Shown in pieces: positions 10,844-21,604 of a stretch of DNA of 64,000 nt. The position numbers were made by a program, and so were the translations under genes. Within the stretch, counting starts at the first letter, position 1. Each line of letters starts with the position of its first letter. Source of the DNA: Amorphophallus konjac (lineage: Eukaryota; Streptophyta; Magnoliopsida; Alismatales; Araceae); contig CM040126.1 of assembly GCA_022559845.1 (NCBI GenBank), positions 127,634,886 through 127,698,885 of the forward strand, given 5' to 3'. Below the pieces are notes generated by a model. That model worked only from the letters and a program-made list of their open reading frames with translations, did not search any database and was not told where the DNA came from.

Positions 10844-13800
10844 GAGAATTTTGAATGTAGGGTGCCTTGGAGCTGAACAAAAGATGGTCAAAAGAATAAA
10901 TGCTCAAGGCACAGGTATGTAAATAATTTTTATTTGTTCAACCTTTGCATGATAGGCTTGCATCTTAGTCATTGCATTATAAAGTGGTCTTGTTATCAAT
11001 AAATCATGCAAGATGAAATTGTCTCCCTGAACTGTTGAACCATTTCCCATGGTGTGAGATAAACATCTAAGCTAGATTACTTGCTTTCACCGGGTTGACC
11101 TCTTGTATATCAAATCGTGTAGAAAAGAAAGGCAAGTAATAGAACTCTCACTATGCTTGAGCAGAATCTTAGATCCACACCTCCGCCTTGTACCAAAGAT
11201 CAATTAATTCAGCTTTGTAATCCATGAAAAATTTGTCATGCTGATAAAATCAAATTGATGATTGAGTTGCTCTTTGATCCTTTCTATCATTTAACAGCCA
11301 TGTGAACTTCTTGCTTAGCATTGATGATCATTATTTCTGATAATGCCTTCCATGGCTACATATATCTCAAATCATCACTCTCATGAACAAATAACATGCT
11401 GATTGTTTATCTCAATTTCCATGAGCACTGGACAGAGGGGGAGTTTAAGAGTTTGCACCTAAGGGTAGAAATGCATTGCATATGGAAGAATCTGTATGTG
11501 TAGTGGTCTTTGAGCATCAACTTGAAATTTCATGCCGTATCATGCATTTCATGATCAAGGGACCCAAGTCTGCATGACCTCTTGGTATATAAAATGGTAA
11601 GCTGGGAGAAGGAAAAATCTCTTCTATCTGGAAACCCACATCATGCGTGAGGTGGTCTTAAGACTTTAGTTCTCCGCCAGGTACCAAGGGTCAACCCATC
11701 ATTAGAACAATCTAGATGTTCATATGAATAATTCATCAAATTCCCTACATTGATTCCATTGCATGTGATGCACTCAGAATTCAGACACTCAATGCACAAA
11801 ATCAAGGAGAGTTCTTGCATTTCATGGTTTACCAACTTGCATATCTGTTCAGGATGCATTTCAGAAAATCCATGATTGCATCATATTGTGGTCTCATACA
11901 TTTAATGGTAAAAAGGACCCAATAATGGCATCATTTTTCATGCATCATGTGTTCACTTAAGTCATAGGTTGCATACTCCATGCACATACTGAGGGGGAGT
12001 CAACATCAGAAATTATGTCTGCACTCTTGCATTTATTTCTGTTGACACCTGCATAGAATGCATCTTTTTAGGGGGAGCTTATTTTTTTAAAAAATCCATC
12101 AAAACACTATCCTACAGTCAGACAGGTCGACCTCTCAGTTCAGCCTGGCTGAAAATTGCCTTCTACCTGAGCTCAGGTGTCGACACCAACCAGTGCAAGT
12201 GTCGACACTTCCTTGCATATGCTGTATATATATAATTCATACCAATCTGAGCTCAGTCCATAACCTCAGGGGGGGTGTTCCTCATCCATTCTTGATTTCA
12301 ACTCATGCAACACTATATTCTTGAACCAAGACCACCGCATCATAATGCCTATTTCTTGTGGTTCATCTCAGATTCAAATGCCTTGAACTTCTTGGAGGAT
12401 TCTCTATCTGTTATTAAGGTTGTTTATCAGAGTAAATCTTCGAGAAGAATCTTCTTTTATAGAGATTTAGGACTGCCTCGAACATGAATGATTTTGGTTT
12501 AACGTTAATGATTTCTTGTGTCTTGAAGTCTAACGGTCTTGAAAATGTTTGTGTTCGGGCTTAATAGACTTAAACCAGTTTCTCATGTTGTTGACCAGTT
12601 ATGCCTTCTGAAATCTGAAAGTTTATTTTAAGTACAAGGGCATTTATGATTGAGAAACTTTTGTCTAAGTATTATCTTTAAGCAATCTGATTTTGTGGAA
12701 TTCCTAATGGTAAAAATCGTCAGAGAAATGACATTGGCTCACTGAGAAATATGTCTACTCATAAATGAATTGAGATGAGACATGTCATGAAGTGCCCTTG
12801 TTAACTCTGTTGTATTATAAGGTATGTCATGAGGCAGAGCAATGGCAAAGTTGCTGAGAAACATGTCCCCTCATCAAGAATATGTGGTACGATATGTCAT
12901 TAGGTGACAATGCTATCTCTATTCTATTTGATGCATGACAGTCAGTCTTACCAATTATCAAGGGATACTTGCGTCTAAACAACGTGTGTCTTTACGGATA
13001 TGAGGCATACACTAGACTTAAATGCTCATAAAAACTTCTCTTGTACTCAATGAATATTATGGTTGCGATTGCAAAAGCTAAATGAACATCTATTGAAATT
13101 CTAAAATTCCATTTAGTCTTCACGCTTGTTTAATCTCAATATTTTTTAGAGTATCTCTCAAAGGAGCCAATGGAATTGAATGAGTAAGATAAGAGGAGGT
13201 TAATCTGACTTTGATATGAATTTTTGGTTCATCTCTATCAAACTTAAATGCAAATGTTTTCATGTGATTCTACTGAGTAGGCCAGAATTCATTAACATTA
13301 AACCAATCTAAGTGTAAGGGCTAGTTCATTCGGGTTCTATAACTGAAAATTCTGAAAATTCCATAACTCTGATTTATGAACTTGGTCTCAGGTTAAAGAA
13401 CTTTCATCTTCTATAAAGACAAGTTTTTCTTATATATCCCTTGATCTTTGCCCTCTCTAGACAAATGGTATCAATGCTCTTTGATGACTTCTAACATTAG
13501 ATATCATTACATTCCTATCAATTAATGTCAGAGCATGCCATTCCTTCTTGAAATATCATATCTTGATGCTCCTTGGTGTTTGCCTTGCATGAGACATATT
13601 TGCATCAGTCATTGCTAGCATTGTTGCATGTGTATAACTTTGTAATCATCCCTTGGACATAACAATTGGAATCATCATCCATGGACATCTGGCATAAGTT
13701 CTAGCATCATTGCCATTATGGTTACAATTCAACTAGTTTCAATTTTTCATGCAAGTGGGTGGATTGCATTCTTCAACTTCGTACTCACATATCTTGCATT

Positions 13801-14125
13801 CTGCATTCCCATGCATTGTATAGAAAACCCAAAAAGTCTGAAAAATAGAAAACCACTAAAAATCTTGAAAAAATCTGAAATCAAAAATGTGCACTTTGGC
13901 TGCTATATTGCATCACACTGCTGCAACCATGCCTTTCAAATTACAACTATCTTTGCCAAGCCAATGGACAATACCATTGATTCTAACAATTGGCCATGTT
14001 CGATAAATCCATATCATTCATTGGTATCAATCCTAAAACTAACTTTTCAAGATTGGTTGTTCACAATGGTTATTATAGCGGCAGGAAAATGGTTCCTAGG
14101 CCACGTACCACCTTCTCTATTTATT
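10844..14125 (+). other. Internal region of the copia element without pol
   Basis: AT-rich and full of stops in every frame. I find no protease, integrase, RT or RNase H motif. Purine tracts typical of the region behind pol in SIRE elements occur at about 11428 (AGAGGGGGAG), 11990 (GAGGGGGAG) and 12069 (TAGGGGGAG). Two loosely similar segments near 11090-11220 and 11570-11700 share GTACCAA(A/G)G(A/G)TCAA and may be an old duplication. The frame at 13718-14251 crosses into the Tat-A LTR and is not a gene. Confidence 0.55.
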
Positions 14126-14429
14126 TGTTGGGGAAGTCGTCTCGCGCCCGTAGAGCCCTGCATACACCAAGAAACCAGAAGGGCGTCAGAAGGAGTCCCG
14201 TGTGTTACCCCAGGGGACAACCCTCCGATGCTTAAGTCAGCAAGGGATTAATTGTTGAGTCTTGTTGAATCTTTACATGTTTTGATGATGACAACACTAT
14301 AAGTCTTAGTGGTGTTCAAAAATATCTCTGTGAAATAAAAAATAACAAAAATATTTTCTCTGTGAAAGTGAACCAAGAATATTTTTCTGAGAAGAATAAA
14401 CCTTCATTTCACTTCAGGTATTTTCAGGG

Positions 14430-15495
14430 ACTGTCTTCGTGTTGGTTGGTACTTCGCCATGTTTGTGTATAACACCTCGTGTCGCACTGTTTGCCTTCGT
14501 GTCGTTTTTGTTTTAGTACTGTTTGTGTTTTCAACACGCCGTGTCGTCCTCTCGTACCTCGTGTTGTTTTAAGATGTGTTCTGTTTGACCTCGTGTCGTT
14601 AGCACTTAGTTGCTCATCTCGAGTCAGTCCTCTATGTTTTCCTCTTGTGTCTTCGTGTCAATTACTGTAGTTCCTCGAGTTGTTCTTCTGCTTCCACTGT
14701 TTCATCGCGTGTTGTTGAAGACGTGTCTATCTCATGTCTTCGTGTCGTGTTTCCTAGACCTCGTGTCTTTGTTGCTTTGTGACTTCACCTCGTGTCGGTT
14801 TCAGTTTTCATCTTCGTGTTGTTTTTTCTCTTTTAGACTTCGTATCCTTCTCGCCTTGACCACACTCCGTGTCAATTCCTGTATCTGGTCTTCGTGTTGT
14901 GTCCGGGTCCTTCGTATTATTTCAGTGTTTATGTACTTCGTGTCGTTTTCTTTGTTTCATACTGTTCTCATCTCACTTCGAGTCGTTTCTTTGTATTCTG
15001 TCTTCGTGTTGGTTTTACGCTTTAGACTTCGTGTCTTTCTCGCCTTGACCACACTTCGTGTTGCTTTCCGTAGACCTCGTGTCTTGCTTGTTTGCAACAA
15101 CTTCGTGTCGGTTTCTGTTGTCAGCCCGTGTCGTCCTCGTCTTCGAGTCGTTCGAACGTTTGAGCAACCTTGTACTCGAGTTGTTTTCATTTGTATCGTG
15201 TCTTCGTGTTATTTTTATACACTCGTGTCCTCGTGTTGATTTTGCATTCGTAACCTCGTGTTGGTCTAGTATTTGTGACTTTTTGTTGTTTCTATTTTCG
15301 TGTCTTCGTGTTGCCTTTCCTAGACCTCGTGTCTCTCTTGTTTTATAACCTCACTTCGTGTCGTTCCCTTCGTTGTGTATGATCTGTTACAGTGTATCTC
15401 GTGTTGTTCTTTTCTTATCTCGTGTAGTAGTCACGTCGTGTTGTTATTATATACCTCATGCAGTTTTGGTTTTTGTGGCCATACAGCGTGTTAAT
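14430..15495 (+). repeat. Degenerate CGTGT repeat region in the solo LTR U3
   Basis: Counting by eye, CGTGT occurs about 36 times on this strand, usually as CTCGTGTCGT or CTTCGTGTTGT, at irregular distances around 30 bases, while ACACG is almost absent. The 209-residue open frame across it (14610-15239), rich in F, V, L, S and C, is a by-product. Position upstream of the TATA box suggests a regulatory array. Confidence 0.75.
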
Positions 15496-15658
15496 GGATT
15501 TAATCTCATTACAGGTCCGAGGAAGAACATTCCTCACACCTGGGCTGCATGTGATCCGAGACAAGAGGAACCAATCTGCTAAAGGCACGTGGCAGGAAGC
15601 TTCTGGATCGAGCGTGGGAGGCACACGCGTTTTGTGCCCTATCCACCTGCTGTTGCTG

Positions 15659-15667
15659 CTATAAATA
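15659..15667 (+). promoter_or_regulatory. TATA box of the solo copia LTR
   Basis: CTATAAATAG right after the repeat region and about 1.4 kb into the LTR. An AG-rich leader with GAGA repeats follows (15690-15860). Confidence 0.7.
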
Positions 15668-16056
15668 GAACCCTACGTCCTCAGATGAAGGTGATCGAAG
15701 AAGAGAGGAATAGAAGAAAAAGCAGAAAAGCAGAGGGTCCTTCGATCCAGAAAAACGAGAGTGAGAGCAGAGAAAGAAAAAGAGAGAGCAGAGAGTGAAA
15801 GAGGAAGAGAGCAGAGGAGAAAGAAAGAGAGATAGAAAGAGAGAGAGAGAGAGTTCGTGGAGAAGAAGGACGAAGCTACTGAAGATCTGTCTACTGAACC
15901 GTGGATCAAATCCAGGCCAGTCAGCTCCGTTGAGAGCCACATCTATGTTTTCATCTTTTACAGCCTTCTGATTGCTGTGTCATTTTCGTTTATTGTTTTT
16001 CTTTTATTTTTCTGATTATCTTTGGTCTTCCGATTGCCCTGTTGGGGATCGGGTTC

Positions 16057-16386
16057 CTCCTGTTGGTTCAGGAGAAGGGAGATCTGATCTCCGGGTTGCA
16101 AGTGACAGGTTGTCACTTGTGGGTTCCCTCTAGTTAGAGGAAGGGAGGCTAGTCCTCCGGTTCTGGGCTTGTGGTTGCAAGTCCAGGTGTCCCTCCTGAT
16201 CTGGAGGAAGAGAGGTCTTCGACCTCTAGTTTTCAAGTGGCTGGGAGTCACTTGGGTGTCCCTCCGGTTGGGAGGAAGAGGGAAGTCTATTTCCCTGGTC
16301 AAGCTGTGTGGCAGCAACTGTTTGCAGACTGAGTCTGCTTGGTTCTAACATTTGCTAGTGAAGCCTCACTCCGGTTGGGAGTGAGG
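16057..16386 (+). other. Run of 13 short hairpins in the solo LTR leader
   Basis: Perfect or near-perfect inverted repeats at 16057-16074, 16078-16092, 16099-16119, 16127-16140, 16144-16158, 16163-16186, 16192-16207, 16211-16227, 16234-16254, 16261-16275, 16279-16296, 16324-16338 and 16364-16386. The strongest are CAAGTGACA/TGTCACTTG (9 pairs, loop GGT) and CCTCACTCC/GGAGTGAGG (9 pairs). The first nine form a three-part unit (CCTCC-type stem, G-rich stem, CTTG or CAAG-type stem) repeated three times. They lie 400-725 bases downstream of the TATA box, so in the transcript. Confidence 0.8.
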
Positions 16387-16940
16387 GGTGGATGTAGGTC
16401 TGTGGATTGAACCACGTAAAATATCTTGTGCAGTGGCTTGCTTGATTGTTTGATTGCTTCCGCTAGATGCTTGGATAGGCACGCCCTTGAGGTTGTATTT
16501 GAATTGAAATGAACTAGCTCTATCTTGTGCCTTTATCTAGCATCCTTATTTTAATTTGGCCATTTTCTGTAGAAGGATACATTCACCCCCCCCTCTGTAT
16601 CCGGGCCAAGCACCCTAACATTAATGAGTAATAGAGAGGAGCTAGGTGGGAGAGAAGTAGAGGCCATAGTAGCCAATCCAGGAGACGTGTAGGTCCTCTG
16701 CACGCGTGCTCGCCGCTCCCAGTGGGCTCTCGAAGAGTGGTCGCTGGGTGGTAAGGCGGTGCGGGAGGAAGAGGTTCCCTGGACGTAGCGGATGGTCTCT
16801 CTGTCGTAGTTGCAGGTCGGGTTGCTCTCTTCTCAGTAGGAAGCTCTGGTAGCAGAAGTATCCGCCGTATCTCCTCTTGCGTAGTAGTATGGGGTTTAGT
16901 AGAAGAATCTACCGTGTCCTCTCTCTTCTGTCGATGTCCC

Positions 16941-16950
16941 TTTTATATGG
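16941..16950 (-). promoter_or_regulatory. TATA box of the Tat-A LTR
   Basis: Minus-strand CCATATAAAAGGG, in the right position to start the Tat-A genomic RNA. Confidence 0.55.
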
Positions 16951-17667
16951 GTTGTCCTAGAGCGAGGGGCCTCATCCCTTGATAGGGAAGGGACCGTTTA
17001 ATAGAGTAACGTTCTCCCGCTATGTTGGCGGGAGTTTCCCATTGGAGGGTGATAGCCCTGGCGTCGGCTGGTCCCTGGGCGAGTCTTACGGCACTCGTGG
17101 TGCATGCTTGCCCGTTATGGGGTCAAGGCCGACATCGTGGGGGCAACGGTCGGTCGTCGGAGTGTCCTCCGGTGAGAACTACGCTTGGGCCGGCTTCATT
17201 GTGCGTCGTGGAATCCGATGCTCTGCTGGGCCGGTCCTCTTCTTATTAGATCGGGCAAGCATGTTCGCCCCTTGTGTGGGCTTAGGTTGTCCAAACCTTA
17301 ATGGGCCTTTCGTATTTGGGCTGTTTCTGGGTCGAACCATATTTACCCTCCTCACTTTCCCCCCTACTCTTAGTTGCCAAGCACTCGCAGGGGACTAAGA
17401 GTAGCCTAAGAGAGGGTTCTTCCGGAGGGTGTGATCCGAAGATGATCTCCTCGTACGATGGGAGTTGGTGGTTTCGAGACCTGCTTGGCGCGCAAGGCAC
17501 CTCTGGTGGTGGCAAAGGCCACGCTGGGAATGATGACTCCGGGTCTCATCCTATTCTGGGGATGTGGGCTCAGAACGGTCACCTGGCCTCGGTAGCCGTA
17601 CCGCCATAGCGACAGGCGTCCCTTCACCTGACCCTCAGGGGACAATCATCGATCTGTAGTGGGTGGT

Positions 17668-17676
17668 TATAAGAAG
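17668..17676 (+). promoter_or_regulatory. TATA-like box ahead of the Tat-A antisense gene
   Basis: TTATAAGAA on the + strand, about 125 bases before the ATG at 17800, with a pyrimidine-rich leader in between. It would give the antisense gene its own promoter just outside the LTR. Confidence 0.4.
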
Positions 17677-17799
17677 CGTTGTGAGGTCTCTCGCAAGCCA
17701 TACCCACGTCTTGCTGGTCGTCGCACTCCGTCGTAGGCATCTTCCTTCCTTTGCCTGGTGAGGATCCTTCTTTTTCTGTTCTTCTTCTCTTCGGTAGCG

Positions 17800-20074
17800 A
17801 TGCCTCCATGTAGGAAAGCCCTTAGCGTCGAGTCTTCCTCTTCAGAGGAGATGCCTCAAGGTCGAGGCGGTATGCCGAGCACCTCGGGTGCGGGCACTAG
17901 CCGGCCCGGTTCCCCACCTTTAGTGGCCTATAGGGTATTCCATGGCTTGCAGGAGGCCTTCCAAATTCCCCCTGAGTATGACATCATCTTCCCCTCTGTG
18001 GGAGATGACATAATGAGCCATCCTTCCCGCGGAATCATGATTCCAGTGGCCTCCTTTCAGGCGGGTCTCCGTATCCCGGTTCACCCTTTTATCGCAGCCG
18101 TCCTTCTCCATTATGGGCGGAACCCTGGGGGCATAACCCCCAATTCTTACAGCATCCTCTGCGGATTTATCTATGCGAGCCGTAGAGCATCGGTGGAGCC
18201 GAGTGTCGATCTGTTCCGATAATTCTTTCTCCTCCAGAGTTGCCCATCTGACACCTATTTCGCCTACTTCAAGGCCCATGCCAATGACCACTTTATCTCA
18301 GTCTCCCGTACCGCGTCCAACCATAAAGGATGGGCGGAGCGGTACATATACCTGATCAAGTCGAAGAATTGGGAAAGAGTCTCTGACGGTTGGATGCGGA
18401 GTGGCTTTCCTCGCCCTTGGTGTGATTCAAAGACTTCCCTCAATGCCGAGGGCCGCTGGGATCTGAAGGGTATCTCCCGGTATCCCCTTGCGGATGCAGA
18501 CCGCGTTCTGACCCCGATGCTGCTTCGAGAGCTGGGGTTATGTCCTCCGTTTCCGCAGGGTACTGGTTTTATCTTCCAGTAGGGTCGCGCTGGTTGTGAC
18601 TACTGCTTGACTAACTTTTACTCTGTTCTCAGGGGCAGTTGAAGCGCAGGGTTGGAGCCCCGAGGTCGTTCGGCTACCGTGGCTCGCTCCTCGCCCCGTG
18701 GATCACGTTGCTCCGGGAGCTAGTCAGGTGTCGGTCGTCGCCCCCCCAGCCCAGGTTACATTTACCCCGGGGAGGTTGTGGTACTCGGCCCCTGTTGGCA
18801 TTCCTCTGGTGCATTCGCCCGAGGTGTCGGTGGCTAGCGGAGGGCTCAATCTTCGGCGGAGCTCCCCCGAAGCCTCTCCTAGCGCTCCTGGTGAAGAGTC
18901 CGCCATGGCTGGCGGTGGTCGAGCTTATCTGACCGAGGATGAGCTGGATGAGATGGATAGTCGCCGCCGGTAAAGGAAGAGGGGGAGGGATTCGACTTCG
19001 GCTAGGAGCCGGGTCCCACCCTCATTTGGGGTGCCTCCCCCCAGTGTTCGCCTGCCGTCATCGCCCATGGTGCCGACAGCTGCTATGTTGGTGTCTGCCT
19101 CCGGAGGGCAGGGGCGTGAAAGGGGCAAGGCTCCAGCCGTTGCCGAAGTTGGCTCTCTTCCCCTAGCATCCGGAGTTCCTCCACCGGGGGCTTCTTCATG
19201 TGGTCGGTCCTCACAGGCTGAGGACTCACCGGCGGGGATGCCTGGTATTCCGGGCATCGTTGACGTTATGGTGCGGAGTGCTCACTGGCATGAGCACATC
19301 GGGGAGCTTGGTCCTGAGACCGTGGATGAGTTGACGGTCGTCGCTGTGAGGAGCGCGTGCCTGGCCGCCAGCGCCTTTGGATTGTGGAGGCACCATTTCC
19401 TGGACGCCGTATGTGAGCTGGAGGCCAGCCTGGCCCTTCAGGTAGGGGCCGAAGGGTGCTTGAAGGAGTTTGAAGCTGCCAACGTCTAACTCCAAGAATA
19501 GTTGTCCCAGTTGGAGTCGGCCCTAGCCGGTATGGAGCTCGACCGGGACTCTTTCTGGGCGCGGGCTGACGCGACCGGAGAGCGGGTGGCCAAGCTGGAG
19601 GTGGAGGCCCGAGCCATAGAGGCCCGTGCATGGGAGGCTGAGGTGGAGCTCCCCAAGCTGCGCTTGTCTCTATCTTCGGCTGGCAAGGAGGCTGTGGAGG
19701 CCTTCCGCTCTTCCTCGGCTTACCGGGCCAAGTTGACGGAGGTGGCCCAGGAGTACTACGGGCCGGCGCGTGACCGCTGCTTCCGGGTGGGTTGGAGTGC
19801 TACCGTGAAGGCCACAGCGGGGCACTTTGACCTCGTGGCCCCGATCCTACCCCCTCCTTCACCTCCTTACGGCTCGGAGGTCGACGACGGAGAGGAGGTG
19901 CCGGACCCCGTAGAGGTGAGCGCCGAGCGGACGGTATCGGATGCGGGTGAGCGAGCGCCTACTGACATTGCCGTGGTGGACTTGATCGACGAGCCACCTT
20001 CTCCTAGTGCTACTACTGTACGTGCGCCTGCTGAGGCCAGGGCACATGATGATGTAATCGGGGCAGGTCCTTGA
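17800..20074 (+). pseudogene. Tat-A antisense extra ORF, Transposase_28-like, decayed
   Basis: Runs opposite to pol, between pol and the 3' LTR. The ATG at 17800 begins MPPCRKALSVESSSSEE. Residues about 50-140 (PPEYDIIFPSVGDDI, GIMIPVASFQAGLRIPVHPF, LLHYGRNPGGITPNSYSILC) match the pattern of Transposase_28 (putative gypsy-type transposon domain), known from antisense ORFs of Tat elements; its biochemical role is not established. A TAA at 18220-18222 interrupts YFAYFKAHAND... A 73-base candidate intron (18560-18632, GT...AG) links frame 1 to frame 2 without a phase conflict (PPFPQ|G|AVEAQGWSPEVVRLPW). The second part carries a serine/proline-rich stretch and an alanine/glutamate-rich coiled coil (about 19500-19700), with stops near 18971, 19486 and 19498, and ends at 20074 in an acidic tail. 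Confidence 0.75.
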
Positions 20075-20435
20075 GGGGATGCCCCTAGCTGTCTTTTCTT
20101 TTTTTTACACTTTCCAAGGTAGTAGCCTTTTTGTAATTTCTTTCTTTAGAAATGGAAGTCTTTCTTTTGTTTGCAAAACTTACAATTTCTTCCATGTACT
20201 TCCTTCTTCCTGGTCTACCGTGAGATCCTATGGGGATATGAAGCGGCATCTTTGATGATGATTTTGAAGGGCCGTGACTTTCGGGATCCGTCGCTTCGAT
20301 TTCCATGGATTTAATTGAGGCGGTAGGAGTCCTCATACTCCTGGGGACTTCGCTTTCCCTATAAATGGTGGCTTTTGCAGCGTTCTAGTGATCAGCTCTG
20401 CACTAGAGAACCTTTGTAGGTAGCCTTCTTAGAGA
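20075..20435 (+). other. Non-coding stretch between two + strand ORFs of Tat-A
   Basis: T-rich sequence resembling a 3' untranslated region follows the antisense ORF (CTTTTCTTTTTTTTACAC near 20094). A TATA box CTATAAATGG is at 20359-20368. No other coding sequence seen. Confidence 0.5.
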
Positions 20436-20687
20436 ATGTCATCAGGAGAGTCCGGTACTTCGTCGGATGATGAATTTTTGCAGGATCGTCGTCGACCCTT
20501 GGTCCTCCAGAGAAACCCAGTGCCGGTACCGTGGCGACCATGGCCTGCGCCTGAAGAGGATGGCCCGATCTCTAAGCAGTACTGGTTCAGGTATCTGGAT
20601 GGCTGGTGGGAGGCCTTGGAGAAGGTTAACCATTTCTATGCCGACAGGGGACTCCTACTTCTTGAGCCATATAAGTTCCGTCCCTGA
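20436..20687 (+). CDS. Small acidic ORF of unknown function, antisense to Tat-A pol
   Basis: 83 residues from an ATG at 20436, starting MSSGESGTSSDDEFLQDRR and ending ...LLEPYKFRP. It is rich in D, E, W and P with no recognised domain, signal or membrane segment. A good TATA box (CTATAAATGG, 20359) precedes it at a normal distance, and it follows the end of the larger antisense ORF by about 360 bases. It could be a second small antisense gene, a split C-terminal exon, or chance in a GC-rich stretch. Confidence 0.35.
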   Translation: MSSGESGTSSDDEFLQDRRRPLVLQRNPVPVPWRPWPAPEEDGPISKQYWFRYLDGWWEALEKVNHFYADRGLLLLEPYKFRP

Positions 20688-21604
20688 AGGGATGAGAAGC
20701 GCCAGGGTATTGCTGCTTTCTCTCCCTTAGCTCATTCCCATTGCCGGTCTTCGCAGTATGTAACCGTTGTTTGCTCCTTACAGGTGCTTGGTAAGATGCT
20801 CCTTGTTGCTGGAACATCTTCCTACCTTTTGGTAGGAAGGATCATGAGGAAGGGTGGGAACTGTTTTCCCTTCTTCCACTTTGTAGGCATGGCCGTGTGG
20901 CTTGGACGACGGCGGTGGGCTCCTCTATTTACAGGCATGGCCAGTACGCCTCTCCTGGCCACTGATGGGGACTCGCCGTACGTTGTCCGCGGCAAGACAC
21001 AAGACACCCTATCCATTCAAGGGAGGCGCTGGTGGCAGCCGGGGCAGCGGGGCCTTGTTCGCCAGTTTGGAAACAGGGCCAGTACGCCGGGGTGGTCTTC
21101 CTAATGTGTTGTCCCTCATCGGCTTGTGTAGGTCGTCTGGTTCCCTGTAACAAGTGGAGCTCGCTGGTCTTCCTCCAAGCAGGGGTGGCCGGAGCCGCTG
21201 GCCTAGTTTTCCTTGTGCAAGCCTTCTGCAGTGAGGCCTTTTGTTGGCCTGGGGGCTTTGTCCCTCTTCTCTGGCATAGGAGGCTTCTCCGTAGGTACCC
21301 TCCCACATAACAAAAATGGGTTCCTATGCCTGCTCGGAGATTCAGCATGATCGTTAGCGGAGGACGATGTCGAAGAAGCGAGTCGCTGGAGTCATATGTC
21401 GCCATCGTCGAGCACATTTTGTCTCTCCATGTACTTGTATTTGGCCCGTGTGAGGGTATTTTGCCAATGTCTGGTAGCTTGTATTTTGACTAAAGATATA
21501 TAAATTCTTTATTTTGAGCCAATACTGTTGTGTACCGTTTACTGGAGTGCTTCTACGTGCTTTCAAGGTGATCCTCTATGCTCGCATTCCACAGTGTTCA
21601 TGTC
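20688..21604 (-). other. Tat-A internal spacer, no gene recognised
   Basis: Moderately GC-rich spacer between the small ORF and the 54-base array. It has GGCATGGCC(G/A)(T/G)-type short repeats near 20886 and 20934 and open frames on both strands that show no known domain. I see no motif to name. Confidence 0.4.

Larger units (their letters stand above)
1..14125 (+). mobile_element. SIRE/Maximus-like Ty1/copia element, partial (outermost layer)
   Basis: Oldest layer of the left part of the window. It is recognised from a C-rich LTR end, a primer site complementary to initiator tRNA-Met (8678 or 8710), and a long coiled-coil Gag with CCHC knuckles that ends in GPKQSWVPK, the usual SIRE Gag/protease junction. 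The left end lies outside the window. The LTR is interrupted at 1531-8545 by a chromovirus. The internal region is cut at 14125 by the Tat-A LTR and should resume beyond the window. No protease, integrase or RT follows gag, so this copy is pol-less, either by deletion or as a non-autonomous derivative. Confidence 0.75.
14253..16620 (+). mobile_element. Solo LTR of a SIRE/Maximus-like copia element
   Basis: 2368 bases from TGTTGAGTC to CCCTAACA, flanked by identical five-base duplications TTAAT (14248-14252 and 16621-16625). The start, with TTTGATGATGACAACACT, and the C-rich end CACCCCCCCCTC are typical of SIRE LTRs. No internal region or second LTR exists, so the element was lost by recombination between its LTRs. 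It carries a CGTGT repeat region, a TATA box, an AG-rich stretch and a hairpin run. Confidence 0.93.
14126..17354 (-). repeat. 3' LTR of Tat-A, interrupted by a copia solo LTR
   Basis: On the + strand it starts TGTTGGGG and ends CCTCCTCA; on the minus strand a tract AGGGGGGAAAG lies directly in front. Without the insert it is about 0.86 kb. The block CCCTCCGATGCTTAAGTCAG near 14222 is a familiar part of Tat LTRs. A minus-strand TATA box (CCATATAAAA) lies at 16941-16950, about 400 bases into the LTR. The right boundary is set by the purine tract and could be 15 bases shorter. Confidence 0.7.

Noticed and set aside
13718..14251. 177-residue open frame
   Set aside because: It starts in the copia spacer and crosses the Tat-A LTR boundary at 14126, so it joins two unrelated pieces.
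14610..15239. 209-residue open frame in the solo copia LTR
   Set aside because: It is the translation of the CGTGT repeat region (repeated FVS, LVSC, RVV words) with no known domain, and lies upstream of the LTR TATA box.
18560..18632. Alternative intron donor at 18579 (CA-GTAGGG)
   Set aside because: It looks like a donor but leaves the reading frame out of phase with the continuing ORF; the donor at 18560 joins cleanly.
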